From Adiantum capillus-veneris (lineage: Eukaryota > Streptophyta > Polypodiopsida > Polypodiales > Pteridaceae): a stretch of DNA of 64,000 nucleotides. The notes beneath the pieces are model-generated. The model saw only the letters and a program-made list of their open reading frames with translations. It was not told the origin of the DNA and did no database searches. The stretch spans positions 24,988,513 through 25,052,512 of the forward strand of contig CM043968.1 of assembly GCA_014529385.2 (NCBI GenBank), read 5' to 3'. Every line of letters begins with the position of its first letter. Position 1 is the first letter of the stretch. Below, one piece after another: positions 1 to 11,834 of this stretch. The position numbers and the translations under genes are program-made.

Positions 1-1179
1 TTGACTCAAGGCCTGCTTTCTATTGCTAGTGGCATGAAGGTGATGCTCTTTAATGGCCCAACAATTAGTTTTCTTGGTTTTTTGTACTTCATCATAGAAT
101 AGAGTGTGTTTCTTGTGAGTTTTTAACCCCTTTTCGTTCCAAGATTGGCCAATGAGATCTTCCATCATTGAGAAAGGGGTACAAACTTCTCATTGAGATC
201 TTCCATCATTGAGATTTGTAGTGGAAACAAAGCCTGATTTTGGTGGGTTTTCTTTTAGCTGGTCAATCACCCTAGCGTGTGATTTGAATCATTTGCAGGA
301 GATGTTTGAGACATGCTACCAGTATTCATCTCCTTTGTTGAATGTTGACAAAATTACTATCTTCTGTATCACTGGGGAAGGGGTCTTTTGTAGGGGGTAG
401 ACGAGAAATGAAAACTACTGTAGACGTTTGCTCCATTTTTTTGGGCTTGAGAAGACTTCATTGGTGGGACTTGGGTTTTCATGAGAGAGGGAGCAAAACC
501 ATAGAAACCCTAAAGCAACCCTCTCATACAAAAAGGCACTCTTACACACATCACAATTTGGTATAATGCAGCAAAGGACACCTACTCCTATGGGCTTATT
601 ACACATCCATGATTGTGTAAGTTATGCTCATACCATTTTGGTTATGCACTCCTCCACACATTACAATTTTGTATAATGCACCCAATGAATACAAGCTTTG
701 AAGCCACGGTTATGCTCAAGAAATTTTGATTTTTCCTAGTTTTCTCTCCACATGAAAAACACGTCTAATTGTTATTGGGCTAAGGTAGTGTCTACAATTG
801 TATACATTAGAAGACACATTGTTGCTCTATTTGACGCAAGCATAGTTCAAAGCTCAAACATAAATGTCTATTAATCTCACTCTTACCAGGATTAGTAGTT
901 TAAGAATTATTCGTGTAGGCAACGATTGGCCTACTCAAAAAGACCTTAGAAAACAACGGTTAAGGGATGCATTCATAGGAGTTTGATCCCATGCCCAAAG
1001 GAGGTAGCTTGGTTGGTTGGTTTGAAGGTGGCGATGAAACGCTAATAGCGCTCATGGATGCTCAATGTATCATGCAAGCAAGAAATCTCATGTTACTAAA
1101 AGAAAACAAATTGTTTGATCCCATGATGTGAAGTATTGTCTAAATGAGATTTTTCTTATTATCTTAATTTGTGAAAGAG

Positions 1180-1356
1180 TCCTTTCGTTTCAACACCTCC
1201 TCGTAAAGACTTCATAAAGGTCCATTTCATTAAATTGTTTTATTATTTTACTATTCTTATTAGACCTACCTTTCATTCTAGCACCTCATAAAGACTTCAT
1301 AAAGTTCAATTTCATTAAATAGTTTTATTATTTTCTATGCTTATTAGACCTACCTT
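1180..1356. repeat. tandem duplication, ~87-bp unit, 2 copies
   Basis: The phrase reading CACCTC...AAAGACTTCATAAAG, then TTTCATTAAAT, GTTTTATTATTTT and TTATTAGACCTACC is present twice in direct order with small differences. It looks like a local slippage or unequal-exchange duplication. Confidence 0.75.
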
Positions 1357-1982
1357 TTCTTATGAAAGCATTAAAAAAAAAATAATAGCAATTTTCACAT
1401 TATGTGAGATGTTGTACTTTAAACAATGTGAAAATTCACTATGGCTTACATAAAGCTATTGAGAAGAATTTCATATAAGAGGCTTCTTTTGTGTGAAAAA
1501 AAAATAGAAAGTGACATAGTATTTTAAAACATACGACATCACAATAAAATATTATGTTTTTCAAAAAAATGTGTAACAATGAACTATTTAGATTATCATA
1601 TACTCAATGTTCCTCTTTAAAGAGAGAGGTACACAAATGTCATCATGCTCTCACAAGGACCTAAAAGAAAAAAATTAAACAAAATTATAATTATTAACTT
1701 GCTATGTGACACTACTAATCCGTAAGCTTTATCCAATGGTCGAGAGATGCACCCAAAATTCAAACCTTTACTAAGCACTACTTATGTAGTCCAAAAAAAC
1801 AAGAAAGATGTAAGAAAACTACATAAATCTCTTGAGGATTTGTAGGATGGTTGGTAATGGAGCTTGACATGCTTAGTGAGAGAGGAGCATTAAAATATTC
1901 TTTTGTTTTAGTTTGTCAATGGGTCCATTTGTTTCATTGTTTTTGTTTTACTTTCTTTTAATATTATTTTGTTTCAGCATGT

Positions 1983-2143
1983 CAATGTGCACCTTTCACC
2001 TTGTTGTTTAAATGGGGCTCGTAGTAACATATAAGGCATTTCTGATTATGTGTGTATAATGAACAATGTGCATCTTTCACCTTGTTGTTTAAGTGGGACC
2101 CTTCGTAACATATAAGGCATTTGTGTTATGTGTGTATAGTGGA
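1983..2143. repeat. tandem duplication, 81-bp unit, 2 copies
   Basis: Copies start at 1983 and 2064. Both contain CAATGTGCA, CTTTCACCTTGTTGTTTAA, GTAACATATAAGGCATTT and TATGTGTGTATA. Differences are mostly single transitions. Confidence 0.8.
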
Positions 2144-2424
2144 CAATCAATTTTATTAAAATACAATGAAAATGACATGTGGTTGTCTGCACTGTTTTAT
2201 ATCTACTCTCCATAGCTCTCATTCCCCCCTTAACTTGTTATAATATTGTGATTATTGTTCATGAAACTAGTATTTATAATCATACTAGGGTAAGCTTGCT
2301 TACCCTTGGTATTGTACTGATTAATTTATATATGCCTCACATGTTGACTCCTAGTAAAAGTTAGAATTAGTTTCATACTTAGTAGAAGATTTTCTAGTTG
2401 GTGATAACATTGAACTTGGATAAC

Positions 2425-2545
2425 ATTGTACCTTTGTACTATTTATAAAATTGTAAGGCAATATAAGTTTGTATCTTGAATGAAATTGTACCTTTGTACT
2501 ATTTATAAAAATTGTACGGCAATAGAAGTTTCTATCTTGAATAAA
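2425..2545. repeat. tandem duplication, 60-bp unit, 2 copies
   Basis: ATTGTACCTTTGTACTATT followed by TATAAAA and GGCAATA...AAGTTT recurs with a 60-bp step (2431 and 2491). It is noncoding and AT-rich. Confidence 0.8.
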
Positions 2546-3216
2546 ATTGATCAAATGATTTTGATGATGATCTTTATTCTTGAAACTTGTTTAGCTTCTA
2601 ATGATTCACAAAAATGTAGAATGTAGAATGTAGAATGTAATGTGGGTGATAAGGCCTCTCCTCCTTTCTGTTTTCTTTTATTTTCACTAAGTTGATTATA
2701 AAATTAAGGAGAGATAACACTAAAAACATTGTATAGGGTTTTAAGATGAACACTTTGCGGCATTATGTATTTTTTGCTCATGGCTATTATAGAGCATGAA
2801 GGTGTTGTAGTTCTTTTTACTGGTATGCTAATTTATCCACTCCACTCACATTTTTTAGTATGGCTATTAAAAAGAAAGATGGACCCTTTGCTCTAGATTA
2901 CTTTGTGATCTATAGTAAAACATTACAATAGGAAGACAATTTGTGATTTATAGTATCACATACTAGGAAGACATGTAGATATATTTTAAATGATTGATCT
3001 GGTTGCTTGTAGCTTATCATTAAATTGTATTAACTTTTGGCTAGATCCTTAAGATGTGAAAATTCTTTTATATACCAACAATGTCTTTGTGCATAGAAGT
3101 AGGCACCCTTTCTCTAGTAGGTGAGCATGCTTTCTATATTCACATACATAGATAATATCACTGCATTGCTCCTGTTGCATATTTTTTTGATCTTTCTATT
3201 TTATACATATGAAGTG

Positions 3217-3288
3217 TTGTTGTATGTGTGTGTGTGTGCGCGCGCGCATGTACACGTGTGTTAGTGAGTGAGAGAGAGAGAGAGATTA
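3217..3288. repeat. (TG)n-(CG)n-(GA)n compound microsatellite
   Basis: A TG run passes directly into CGCGCGCG, then ATGTACACGTGTG and a GA run. Alternating purine-pyrimidine DNA with a CG core is the sequence type that most readily adopts left-handed Z-DNA; that is a property of the sequence, not evidence of function. Confidence 0.85.
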
Positions 3289-3659
3289 TGGTCCTAGTGT
3301 ATTTGAACTTTTATAAAAAGAGACACCAGTAGTTCACACAAATTTATTGTTGATTATGTTTGTTATATATCTTGATGCAATTCTAGGGACATTAAGACCT
3401 TATGTGGCCTAAATCTTTTGAAGATATTGTCGTTTGTTGGTTATTTGAGCTAATATTGTTGTTTTGGATCATTTTCAAGAACCTTATTAGATGTGGATAT
3501 TTGAGCTAGTAGTGCCTAAAACGACCTTTTCATTTCTTTTATATAGAATATAGAGAGATGTTTTGCACCTTGGCAAAGGGAACAACAAAAACTTAAGTTT
3601 TGTCTCCGTCTTAAGTTAAAAGATTGGGATATTTTTATCTTTAGTTTAAAGGCAAAAAG

Positions 3660-4290
3660 CCAGGGCATGACGCGTGGACAACAAGAGGGGCGATAATCTT
3701 TGGTCGAGGGGAAGAGGATGAGGAGCAATCCGTTCGTCTACAAGTGATGCGCAGCTGAGGCACTCACACAAGAGGAGATGGTGCCTCTCTCTCTCTCTCT
3801 CTGTTCGTTTGCAAGGGGATGCGCAAATGAGGCAGTTGCACAAGAGGTGATGGCGCCTTGGAGGAGGTGTGCTGCGGGATGCGCACATTGCTGAGAGGTC
3901 AGACTTGGGGGATGCAGAGCCATCTCAAATTGAGGCTATACGAAGGGTGGTCGATTGCAGCCAGGGGGGAAAGGGATAGGGATAGGGGTAGGGGTGGCGG
4001 ACGCAAGCCTGCGGCCATGGAAGAGCAAGGGGGGGGGGGGGGGGGGGGGGGGGGGGAGGGGGCTTGTCTTCGATGAGCACTCAAGCCAATCACGGCTTGG
4101 ATGGGAGTGGCAGCTGTGCAAAGGTTCTACGCCATGCTGGGCTGCATTGCATGAGAGGGATCCACCGAGAAGATGCAGAAGAGGTCGTTGTGCGTGGGAA
4201 CAGCAACAGCAGCGAGGGGGGACTTTGCCTTCGAAATTGGGGAAAGGGAAGGAATCTTTTGGATTAATCAATTAATGACTTGAGAATAGA
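3660..4290. other. GC-rich block with G28 run and an internal duplication
   Basis: This block is much richer in G and C than its surroundings. It holds a ~40-bp duplication (3746-3787 and 3818-3858; both carry GATGCGCA, GAGGCA and CACAAGAGG) and an uninterrupted run of 28 G at 4029-4056. Several overlapping open frames on both strands are low-complexity glycine, proline or arginine translations and are not called as genes. It could be a CpG-rich promoter or first-exon area of a host gene, but no coding sequence supports that. Confidence 0.5.
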
Positions 4291-4603
4291 CCCAAAGTAT
4301 GTGCCTCTAATTTTGCGAGCAGGTCAAATCGGCAGGAATCTAGCAAGATGCTCCCAAGTCTTTGGGGGAAAAAGAAGAGCACGTGACAAGTGTAGTGGAG
4401 GGAGGGAGAGAGAGAGGCGCCTGTATGAATAGCTGTCGTCTGCACGCAAGGTGTTTGGATGCAACGACTCAGTGGGAGGAGGAACCACGGAGGCATGCAG
4501 GAGCGGGTGAGCATTGAGGTATGTCTCGGGCCAAAAGAGCACGCAAGAGCGGGCATCTCTTCACTTTGCAAGGCGGACCACTCACCGCGCAGGAGGCAAA
4601 GTT

Positions 4604-4628
4604 TCTCTCTCTCTCTCTCTCTCTCTCT
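4604..4628. repeat. (CT)n microsatellite
   Basis: Uninterrupted CT run of about 12 units, in a GC-rich setting. Confidence 0.95.
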
Positions 4629-4701
4629 GTTTGCTCCAAGACTGCACGCTGCTCGAGCTGATCATCACAGGGAAGGATGAGGGAATGCTTTGATGCAGGA
4701 T

Positions 4702-4702
<1 letters not shown>

Positions 4703-4760
<58 letters not shown>
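4703..4760. repeat. (CT)n microsatellite
   Basis: Uninterrupted CT run of about 29 units. It produces artificial (SL)n and (RE)n open frames on the two strands. Confidence 0.97.
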
Positions 4761-4763
<3 letters not shown>

Positions 4764-5550
4764 CAGCATCAGGTTGGGCCACGACTAGCGAGGGGAGAAC
4801 GCGGCAACGTTCGCGATGCAAGGAGCCACGGCAATTGCAGATTCCTGACGTGGAGGGTGACTTTGCCTTTTGGATGGATGATTCGAAACGAATCATCGTT
4901 GGAAATTAATTAAAGGAAGTCGCGAAGACCCAATAGATAATTGAGCTAATATTGTTGTTTTAAAGATATTAGTCATTTACACTACTACGGTTGTTTTGGA
5001 AAATTTTGTAAAACCTTACAAATGCAAAAAACTTTCATTCCGAGGAATCCCAAACCCCGAGCAAGTTTTCACATGCGATCCCAAAATCGAGGAAAATAGG
5101 GAAAAATAATACATAAAAGCCATAATCAAACTTAGGATTAATAATGTTGAATTAAGATGAGGTAAGAAAGGAGTTACAAGGTTCACATTCTCATCATAGA
5201 AGATCTCTTATGATTTAGAAGGAGAAATACATTGGCATCCTAGGCTCGATGACAATGTGCTCGATGACAATGTGCTCTTTCTAGTACGATCATAGCCATA
5301 TACATGTGAGAGCTTAAACCATGTGTAAGCATTAGTTTTTGCACATCCCTTTGCACGTTGTTCACTTGGTTAGATTTTTGGACAGCCCATTAGGCATTGA
5401 AAACCAAACAACACATTTCATGCTACCTTTTGTTAACAAGTGTCACTAGTGTGCCCTTGTTGGAGAGGAAACCTTATGGAAGCTTCCTTTTTAAGACTAC
5501 ACTATGATTGGAGGTGTCGTTTGCATTGTTCACAATGCTCCTCTCTCGTC

Positions 5551-5558
<8 letters not shown>

Positions 5559-5597
<39 letters not shown>
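5559..5597. repeat. (CT)n microsatellite
   Basis: CT run of about 19 units, preceded by shorter interrupted CT runs from 5540. Confidence 0.95.
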
Positions 5598-5598
<1 letters not shown>

Positions 5599-6022
5599 CA
5601 CAATGAAACTTTCACATTACTACATACTAGATACAAAGCCGTAGAGTAAAATCACAAAAAGAGGTGAAAATCAAAGCCTCCTAATGCTTGTCAGCACCAA
5701 TAAAGGTATTCTTCAAATTTTCTTGAGCTTGCTAAAGATCACCCACCACTCCTTGGTCCTTGTAGCAATGGCACTATCACGCACATATGTCGTTTCCCCA
5801 AACTTCTTACCCTATGCTGTTGTTCTCACATCAAAATCCTTGGCCTTAGCTTGGTCAACCAAGCCCTGTCCTTTGTCCCTATTATCAATAGTCTTCTCCT
5901 TGGAGGTCTTTGTCTCACCATGAGCCTTGTTCTTTGCCATCTTTGTGGTGCCATGGGCCTTGTCCCTCACAGACTCAGCAGCACCCTAGGAAGTGTGTTG
6001 GGCCTCCCCTTCCTTCTACAAG

Positions 6023-6024
<2 letters not shown>

Positions 6025-6081
<57 letters not shown>
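6025..6081. repeat. (CT)n microsatellite
   Basis: Uninterrupted TC run of about 28 units. Confidence 0.97.
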
Positions 6082-6085
<4 letters not shown>

Positions 6086-7008
6086 TCCACTATGGGTGCA
6101 AGGGCAGCGCCCTCAGTGGGGGTTAGACACAAAGCCACCCCACCAAGCCCATTGCAATTTAGCACTCATGCACAAGGTGCTCATTCAATATCTCACCAGA
6201 CTAGATCTGCTTGATGATCTACTACTTGCAATGATCTGCACAAGGTGCTCATGCCCAACACCATTCATTAGTAATCTACTTAATGGCCTACTACTTTTGC
6301 AACCCGATTCTAATCGGTAGCCTCTGTTCTACCCGGGTGTAGCCTTGGTTTTGCTTGGGTCCAACCCTAGCTCACCGGCCCTGGTTCTACTCAACTGTAG
6401 ACATGTCCACTAATTGTCGGTCACTCACAATGACTATGGCCACCATAGACTCTACCCGATGGCAAGCTCACATTTTTTAGGGTAGTGATAACATACCCTA
6501 AGCTTGACAATAATGTCCACCTTAAAAATAAAGTCGAGAGACTGTGCAAGGAAAACTAGGAGATAAAAATGAGACTCGCTACAATCTAATCATTTCTCAT
6601 TGCGATGGAGGAATGGAAAAATAAAATAGAGAAGATGGAAGCCATGCTCACTAAAGCAAAAGGGAAGTAGGGGCAACACTCACAAAGGAGTTCAAGATTC
6701 AAGTACATGAAGAGGTCTCTCACTAGATTGAAGGCGGTGTGGCATCCACATTAAGTGAAAGAAAACAATAAGAAGATATAGGGTGAAAGCATGTTAACGT
6801 GTCGCGTTTTTTGTGCTAGTTAACATATGTCAACAAGCACATCTTGTAAGCATAACACATAGATAGGATAGTCATGTTTTTTCAAGTGTGTGGGCCACCA
6901 TCATGAACTATACAAAGTGTATACTTGGACTTCAAAAAAATGAATCATACTATTTTTAAAATCTCAAACAGTTAAGCTCAGTCGCTACGTTGAGGTAGTG
7001 GTGTAATC

Positions 7009-7329
7009 ATGAAGCATGGAGGGAAGCACGACGCAGGGGCCACAAGTCAGAGAGAGGGAGGAAATCTATTGCGAGTTGCAAGCAGGTTTGCAGTCAGAGG
7101 CCAGCAGTCAGCCCAAGTGGAGGATAGCTCACCACCACTGGAGCAAGCCACCTCCGACAACAATCTTGACAGTACTCCACCGAGAAGGAAGTCAAGGGGC
7201 AAAGGTCCTGTTGCTTCTCCTCCACCTTGCAAAAGATTGAAAGCTTCTAATTCCCAAGGATCCCCAATGTCAAAGTACATGCATGAAGGGAAGAGGAAGT
7301 AGGACTCATGTACTCTCTCTCTCTCCCTC

Positions 7330-7380
<51 letters not shown>

Positions 7381-8965
7381 AATGAGGGGGCCACATTTGG
7401 AAGTTGTAAATCAAGAAAAGCATGACACATTTCTCCAGCATGCCTCGACTACTAATCTGTTAGTGACTCCTCACACCCATGAGAAAATTGTGTTGCTAAG
7501 CATATGCTGCAATCAACACATAGGACTATGCATTCAGCTTATATGCTTGTTTTTGCAATAGCCCTGGTTGCAATCTTGTTGTGGATTCTCACACACTGAT
7601 TAGGTGCTTGTGCATTGCCTTAGGCATTCAAGATGCATGCTTAGATGATTGCATCTAAGGAGAGCCAACACAATTGCCTGTGTAGAAATTACTTGATAGA
7701 CCTATTCTAGTGGGGTTTTGTAAGGTTTTAATCTTATAGTCTTGTATGGTGTGCAGGCCAATGGAAAGCTCCCAAGCTGAGCATCCCACTGCAAGAAAAG
7801 TTTTGTGTAACAACAAAAGAGTTTAATGTTTTCCATGGCCTCTCCATGGACGGTGTCGACCCCAAATTGGTGAAGTGGGAGCAGATTATAGATGTGGAGT
7901 GGTTCAGTGTATTCAAAGAGGCGAAGGATTGCAACAAATATTGCTTCAAATGCAGTAGCATTCGTAGAGACATTTACGACCAAGTACTTCATCTGCACTA
8001 CAGGGTGTACAAGAAGGCCCCCACCAACATGGAAATTAGTTCGGCTTTTGCGAAGGGTTTTGTAAAACAATTCAGTCCAGTGGCAATTGCAAGTGGCTCA
8101 ATCATGTAGTTCAATTGGGCTCAGTTTGTTGTCCAGCATTTGCAGGACCTTCGAGAAAAAGGATACTACGATGCCCATGATGAAAAGTGGAGGGTGCGTA
8201 ATACCCATCCCTCAAGTCAAAAAACAGAGGAGGGCTCCACGGAAACAAAGGACGATTGCACTGGCCAAGTAGCTCCGAACGTTGTTTCTGCTGCCAGGGC
8301 AACACCCCTCTCTATTAACAGCTCTCACAAAGTGACATCAAGCCTATCATATTTTGGGATCTCTCATTTGCAGCACATGATGAGTGCAATGAGCATCTAA
8401 GAAATTGACTACAGGATGCTAAACAACAGCTCAAGAATGCGGGTCAGGAGCTTGAAGCTGCAAGGGTTCTGAAAGCAAGCCATGATATGGTCAACCGTGT
8501 AGTACTCGCTATGAGATAGAAACTTCATGATGCTGAGAATGAATTGTGGTGGTTAGGCCTCACTGATAGTGTGGATGCAAGGAGAGAAATAGAGTTCAAG
8601 GTAAATATCGAGACACTGGATGGTTTGGGGTTTCCTCAAAGTGAGGACACCCCTACTATTTGTTGATATTGACATAACCTATCTTCGTATAAGTGCCAAT
8701 GGGTTTTGTGATTGAACCTTATGTTTTGAATATGTGCACAACTATACTATGTACTTACCATGCCTCTATTTTGATTGGTTTTTAGATTAATGTGGAGGTG
8801 CAGAAAGCAAAAGTGCATGCCTGCGATAGTCAATTGCAGCTACTCACGAAGATAAGTAGGATGATACAAGGCTCCTTCGTCCCCACTGCCCTATGCAAGA
8901 TAGCTATGGACACTTTTACAGAGTGTATAGGAGGGGTACGTGCACTGGCTATGGTCTGCCACTAG
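7009..8965 (+). pseudogene. decayed multi-exon gene, basic N-terminus and coiled-coil C-terminus, unknown function
   Basis: I do not recognise the family. A possible first exon (7009-7302) begins with ATG and encodes a basic, serine/proline-rich stretch (PPRRKSRGKGP, CKRLK) like a nuclear localisation signal. A long frame begins after a good acceptor (TGTGCAG, exon from 7757) and runs past an in-frame TAG at 8107-8109 into NWAQFVVQHLQDLREKGYYD. A third exon, 8374-8600, follows acceptor TTTGCAG, ends at donor CAAG|GTAAAT and encodes a heptad-rich coiled coil (QLKNAGQELEAARVLK) with a TGA and a TAG. A last exon, 8786-8965, follows TTTTTAG and ends at TAG. The (CT)n at 7313-7379 would lie in the first intron. 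Three in-frame stops argue for a pseudogene. The exon joins are inferred; the retained frames and splice sites are seen. It might be an old accessory ORF of a retroelement. Confidence 0.5.
7313..7379. repeat. (CT)n microsatellite, interrupted
   Basis: CT run of about 33 units with two CCCT interruptions near its left end. It lies between the first two inferred exons of the decayed coiled-coil gene. Confidence 0.95.
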
Positions 8966-9194
8966 AAGTACACGAAATCAGTGCAATGGTCAAAATGCCA
9001 TGTGAGCATACCTATCACCTAATTTTCTTTTTTGCTGCATGCTCTCTGGGGATCGAATGTAGAGTTTCCACCTGACAACAGAGGATACCAACTGAATGGT
9101 GTGGCAAGGTCACAAGGCAAGGACCTCCAATCACACATAGTTTTGGTAAGATAATTTTAAGGAACAGTTATCCATCCTTGATTCCTACACTAGA

Positions 9195-9495
9195 CCTATG
9201 TATGCTACTTAGCATAGAAGGTATGCTAGTTAGCTTAGTGGGTATGGTGGCTAGCATATTGTGTATGGTAGTTGGCAAACCTAGTTATGCTAGTTAGCAT
9301 AGTATGAGATATAGGTAGCATACATTGTCATGGTGGTAAGCATATTGTGTATGCTAGTTACCACAACTAGTTATCCTAGCTAACACATTGTGAATACTAG
9401 TTGGCATTTTTTGTATGCTAGTTAGCATATTGTGTACGCTAATAAACATACCTTCTATGCTAGTTAACAAACAATGCATGCTAACTAGCATAGAG
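9195..9495. repeat. array of short imperfect palindromes (TATGCTAGTTAGCATA type)
   Basis: About a dozen copies of a ~16-bp imperfect palindrome (TATGCTA + GTTAGCATA, with variants such as TATGCTACTTAGCATA and ATGCTAACTAGCATA) are separated by 5-15 bp of ATTGTGTA-like spacer. Copies occur in both senses because the unit is self-complementary. No open frame runs through it. Confidence 0.75.
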
Positions 9496-10474
9496 AGTTT
9501 CCCAATTAGAAACAAAGCCTGGGAAAACTATTATAGTCATTGAACAATATGATTATGATCTTCTTGAAATAACTCCAGCTTGTGGGAACATTGAATCATC
9601 TTGAGTTACTATCTATAGGATAGAGTCCTCCGCACCCCGACTTGAGCTCATTATCTAAGCTTTGTAAGGAGCAAAATACAAACTCTAATGTGTCAAAATC
9701 TCCACTGAGTAGATATGCAGCAAGGACAAACAAGCTCGTCGTCATCAAAGTGTGTACCAAATACTCTGCAATAAGGATAACCCTCAAACTTATCCCTGCA
9801 TCATTTTTTGCATCAAGGACCACATGTTGACGTGCGGGCGACCCTCAACAAGAGTAGGCATCTTACATTTTGAGAAAAACACAGATGTGAAACTTGAGAC
9901 ATGAAACTCTTTGCATTGAAACTTTAAAGCAAGGAGTACGGGCTCACACTCTGCTCTGCGTTATTTCCTACAACAAGAACCACACTCTGACATGTAGACA
10001 AATCCATTGTAAATGAAGCATCTTGGAGTATGGTCACGTGCGGCTTATTTTCTAGCTATTGGTAACTTAAGCCCCTGTCATATGTGGGCATCGGACAGGG
10101 CCCCAAACCCCCCTCTTGGGTGCTGTTGTTGTCACACACTATGGTGGTTTTCAATATCATTTTATTTTTGACCAAAATAATAGTGAATGGGCGTAGCCCA
10201 ACTGTTTTGAAGTTTGTTAAATCCGCATTGCATCATGGTTCAACCCCCTACACATTGTGATCGTGCGTTTTATTTTGATGATGTCCACATCAAAGTGAGG
10301 ATGACCGAGGGGTCTACGCTAGTGGGTGGTATTTTGAAGCTTCGGACACACGATGTCAATCTCTTTTTGCCAACTCAATCACACACACATCTGCGTGGAT
10401 GTGTGTGATAGGGGCCTTAAGCCAAGTTGACTGGCAGTTGTAATGCAACTTCAGCATTGCATGCAGTCGAGGCT

Positions 10475-10595
<121 letters not shown>

Positions 10596-11368
10596 CCTCA
10601 ATCACATGATCCCATGCTCGCAACACACTTGCCTCCATGACCGCATGCCGGCATGCATTGCTATAGGGAGTCTTTGGATCTCCTACCTTTGACCTTATGC
10701 TTACAATGGTTTTAATATTAATTGGTTTATCATCTTTTTTTTTTGTGCCAAACTCACAATTTTTACCATGATTTAAACCAAGTTGCCTCTTATCTGGCTT
10801 AGAATCTTGTGAGTGTCCAGGAAAACAATTTTGTAAACATACAAAATTCCCTCAAGGGAAGATTCAAAGAGGAAATTTTGAATTTTTTTGACTTTTTTTT
10901 GCACTTTAACTCTACTTTCTTAAATATTACAAGCGGATTTTGTCATTCTTCGGTTCAAGGCTAAGCTGAGGCACACTTTTCCCAAACCCTAGCTCTAAGG
11001 GTTCTGTAACCCAACATTATTTTTCCAACAAGGGTCAAAATAGATATTTTTTGAAAAACTTGGTAAATTTTTAAGAGTGAAATAAGAGGTTTTTATTAAA
11101 ATTTAGAGGTTTTTTCCTCGTACCCCTTGTTTTGGGAAAAAAATGGTAGACATGTTGAGGTGGTCCAATTCGGTGGCCTGGCCTGCTAGTGTGGCAAGCC
11201 GGTAGGTCATGGAAACAACAACGTCCTCTCGGTTTGTATCCTCTTGGAGTACTCTTCTACAAACCTGGGTGTCTTGGAGGTCTTTCAATGTTGGGATTTA
11301 GCTCCCCTCGAAAAGACTGAAGTTAGGGTTTGGCGTTGGTGGTTCGATATGGCTCGGTGTCTCCTATT

Positions 11369-11533
11369 GGTGGATCTCTGGGTTTTCATTGTCTCCTTCT
11401 TGATGTGCTTTGGGTATCCTTGGGAAAAGTGGTAGTCCCTCACGGGTCTTGGTGGATCTCTAGGTGCTCATCATCTTCTTCCTGCTGTGCTTTGGGCATC
11501 CTTGTACGGAGTGGAAGTCCCTCACATGGGTCG
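11369..11533. repeat. tandem duplication, 82-bp unit, 2 copies
   Basis: Copies begin GGTGGATCTCT at 11369 and 11451 and end near AGTCCCTCAC. The unit length is not a multiple of three and no motif is encoded. Confidence 0.75.
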
Positions 11534-11829
11534 TGGCTCCCATGCACAGGTCTCTACTTGTCTCCTCAATAATATGTTTTCTTTTTTGAAGAACTGGCTG
11601 GCTTCTCGATGGCTCATCTTTGGTTTGTTTTTAATGGTGTACTTATTGGGACAATCAGTGCACCGATGACAACAATGACTCATTGGTGGCACCTCAAGTG
11701 GTCTCTTGGTGATGGGGATTGCGAGTCCCACCATATCGGCAATATGTGGTATACAATCTATGTTCGGTAAGTGTTTTTCAGAGATGAGCTCTCCTATTCG
11801 GCCTGTGTGTTTGTTTGGAACCGATGATT

Positions 11830-11834
11830 GGGGT
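11830..11834. repeat. target-site duplication of TE1, left copy (GGGGT)
   Basis: GGGGT directly abuts the outer TG of the 3' LTR (plus-strand left edge). The same five bases follow the outer CA at 26705-26709. A perfect 5-bp duplication is the size expected for Ty3/gypsy integration and fixes the element borders. Confidence 0.95.

Larger units (their letters stand above)
1..3216. other. AT-rich spacer without a recognised gene
   Basis: No coding region with coherent composition or splice structure is seen here. The stretch is AT-rich and contains three local tandem duplications that are listed separately. Short open frames are scattered and do not resemble any family I know. Confidence 0.6.
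4761..7008. other. spacer with CT microsatellites, no recognised gene
   Basis: Apart from the (CT)n tracts listed separately, I see no coherent coding region. Positions 5700-6320 translate with fair length on the plus strand (serine, leucine and proline rich), but no motif or splice structure supports a gene. Confidence 0.45.

Noticed and set aside
3858-4275. Overlapping glycine-, proline- or arginine-rich open frames on both strands
   Set aside because: They are produced by the G28 run and the purine-rich island; no motif, no consistent frame.
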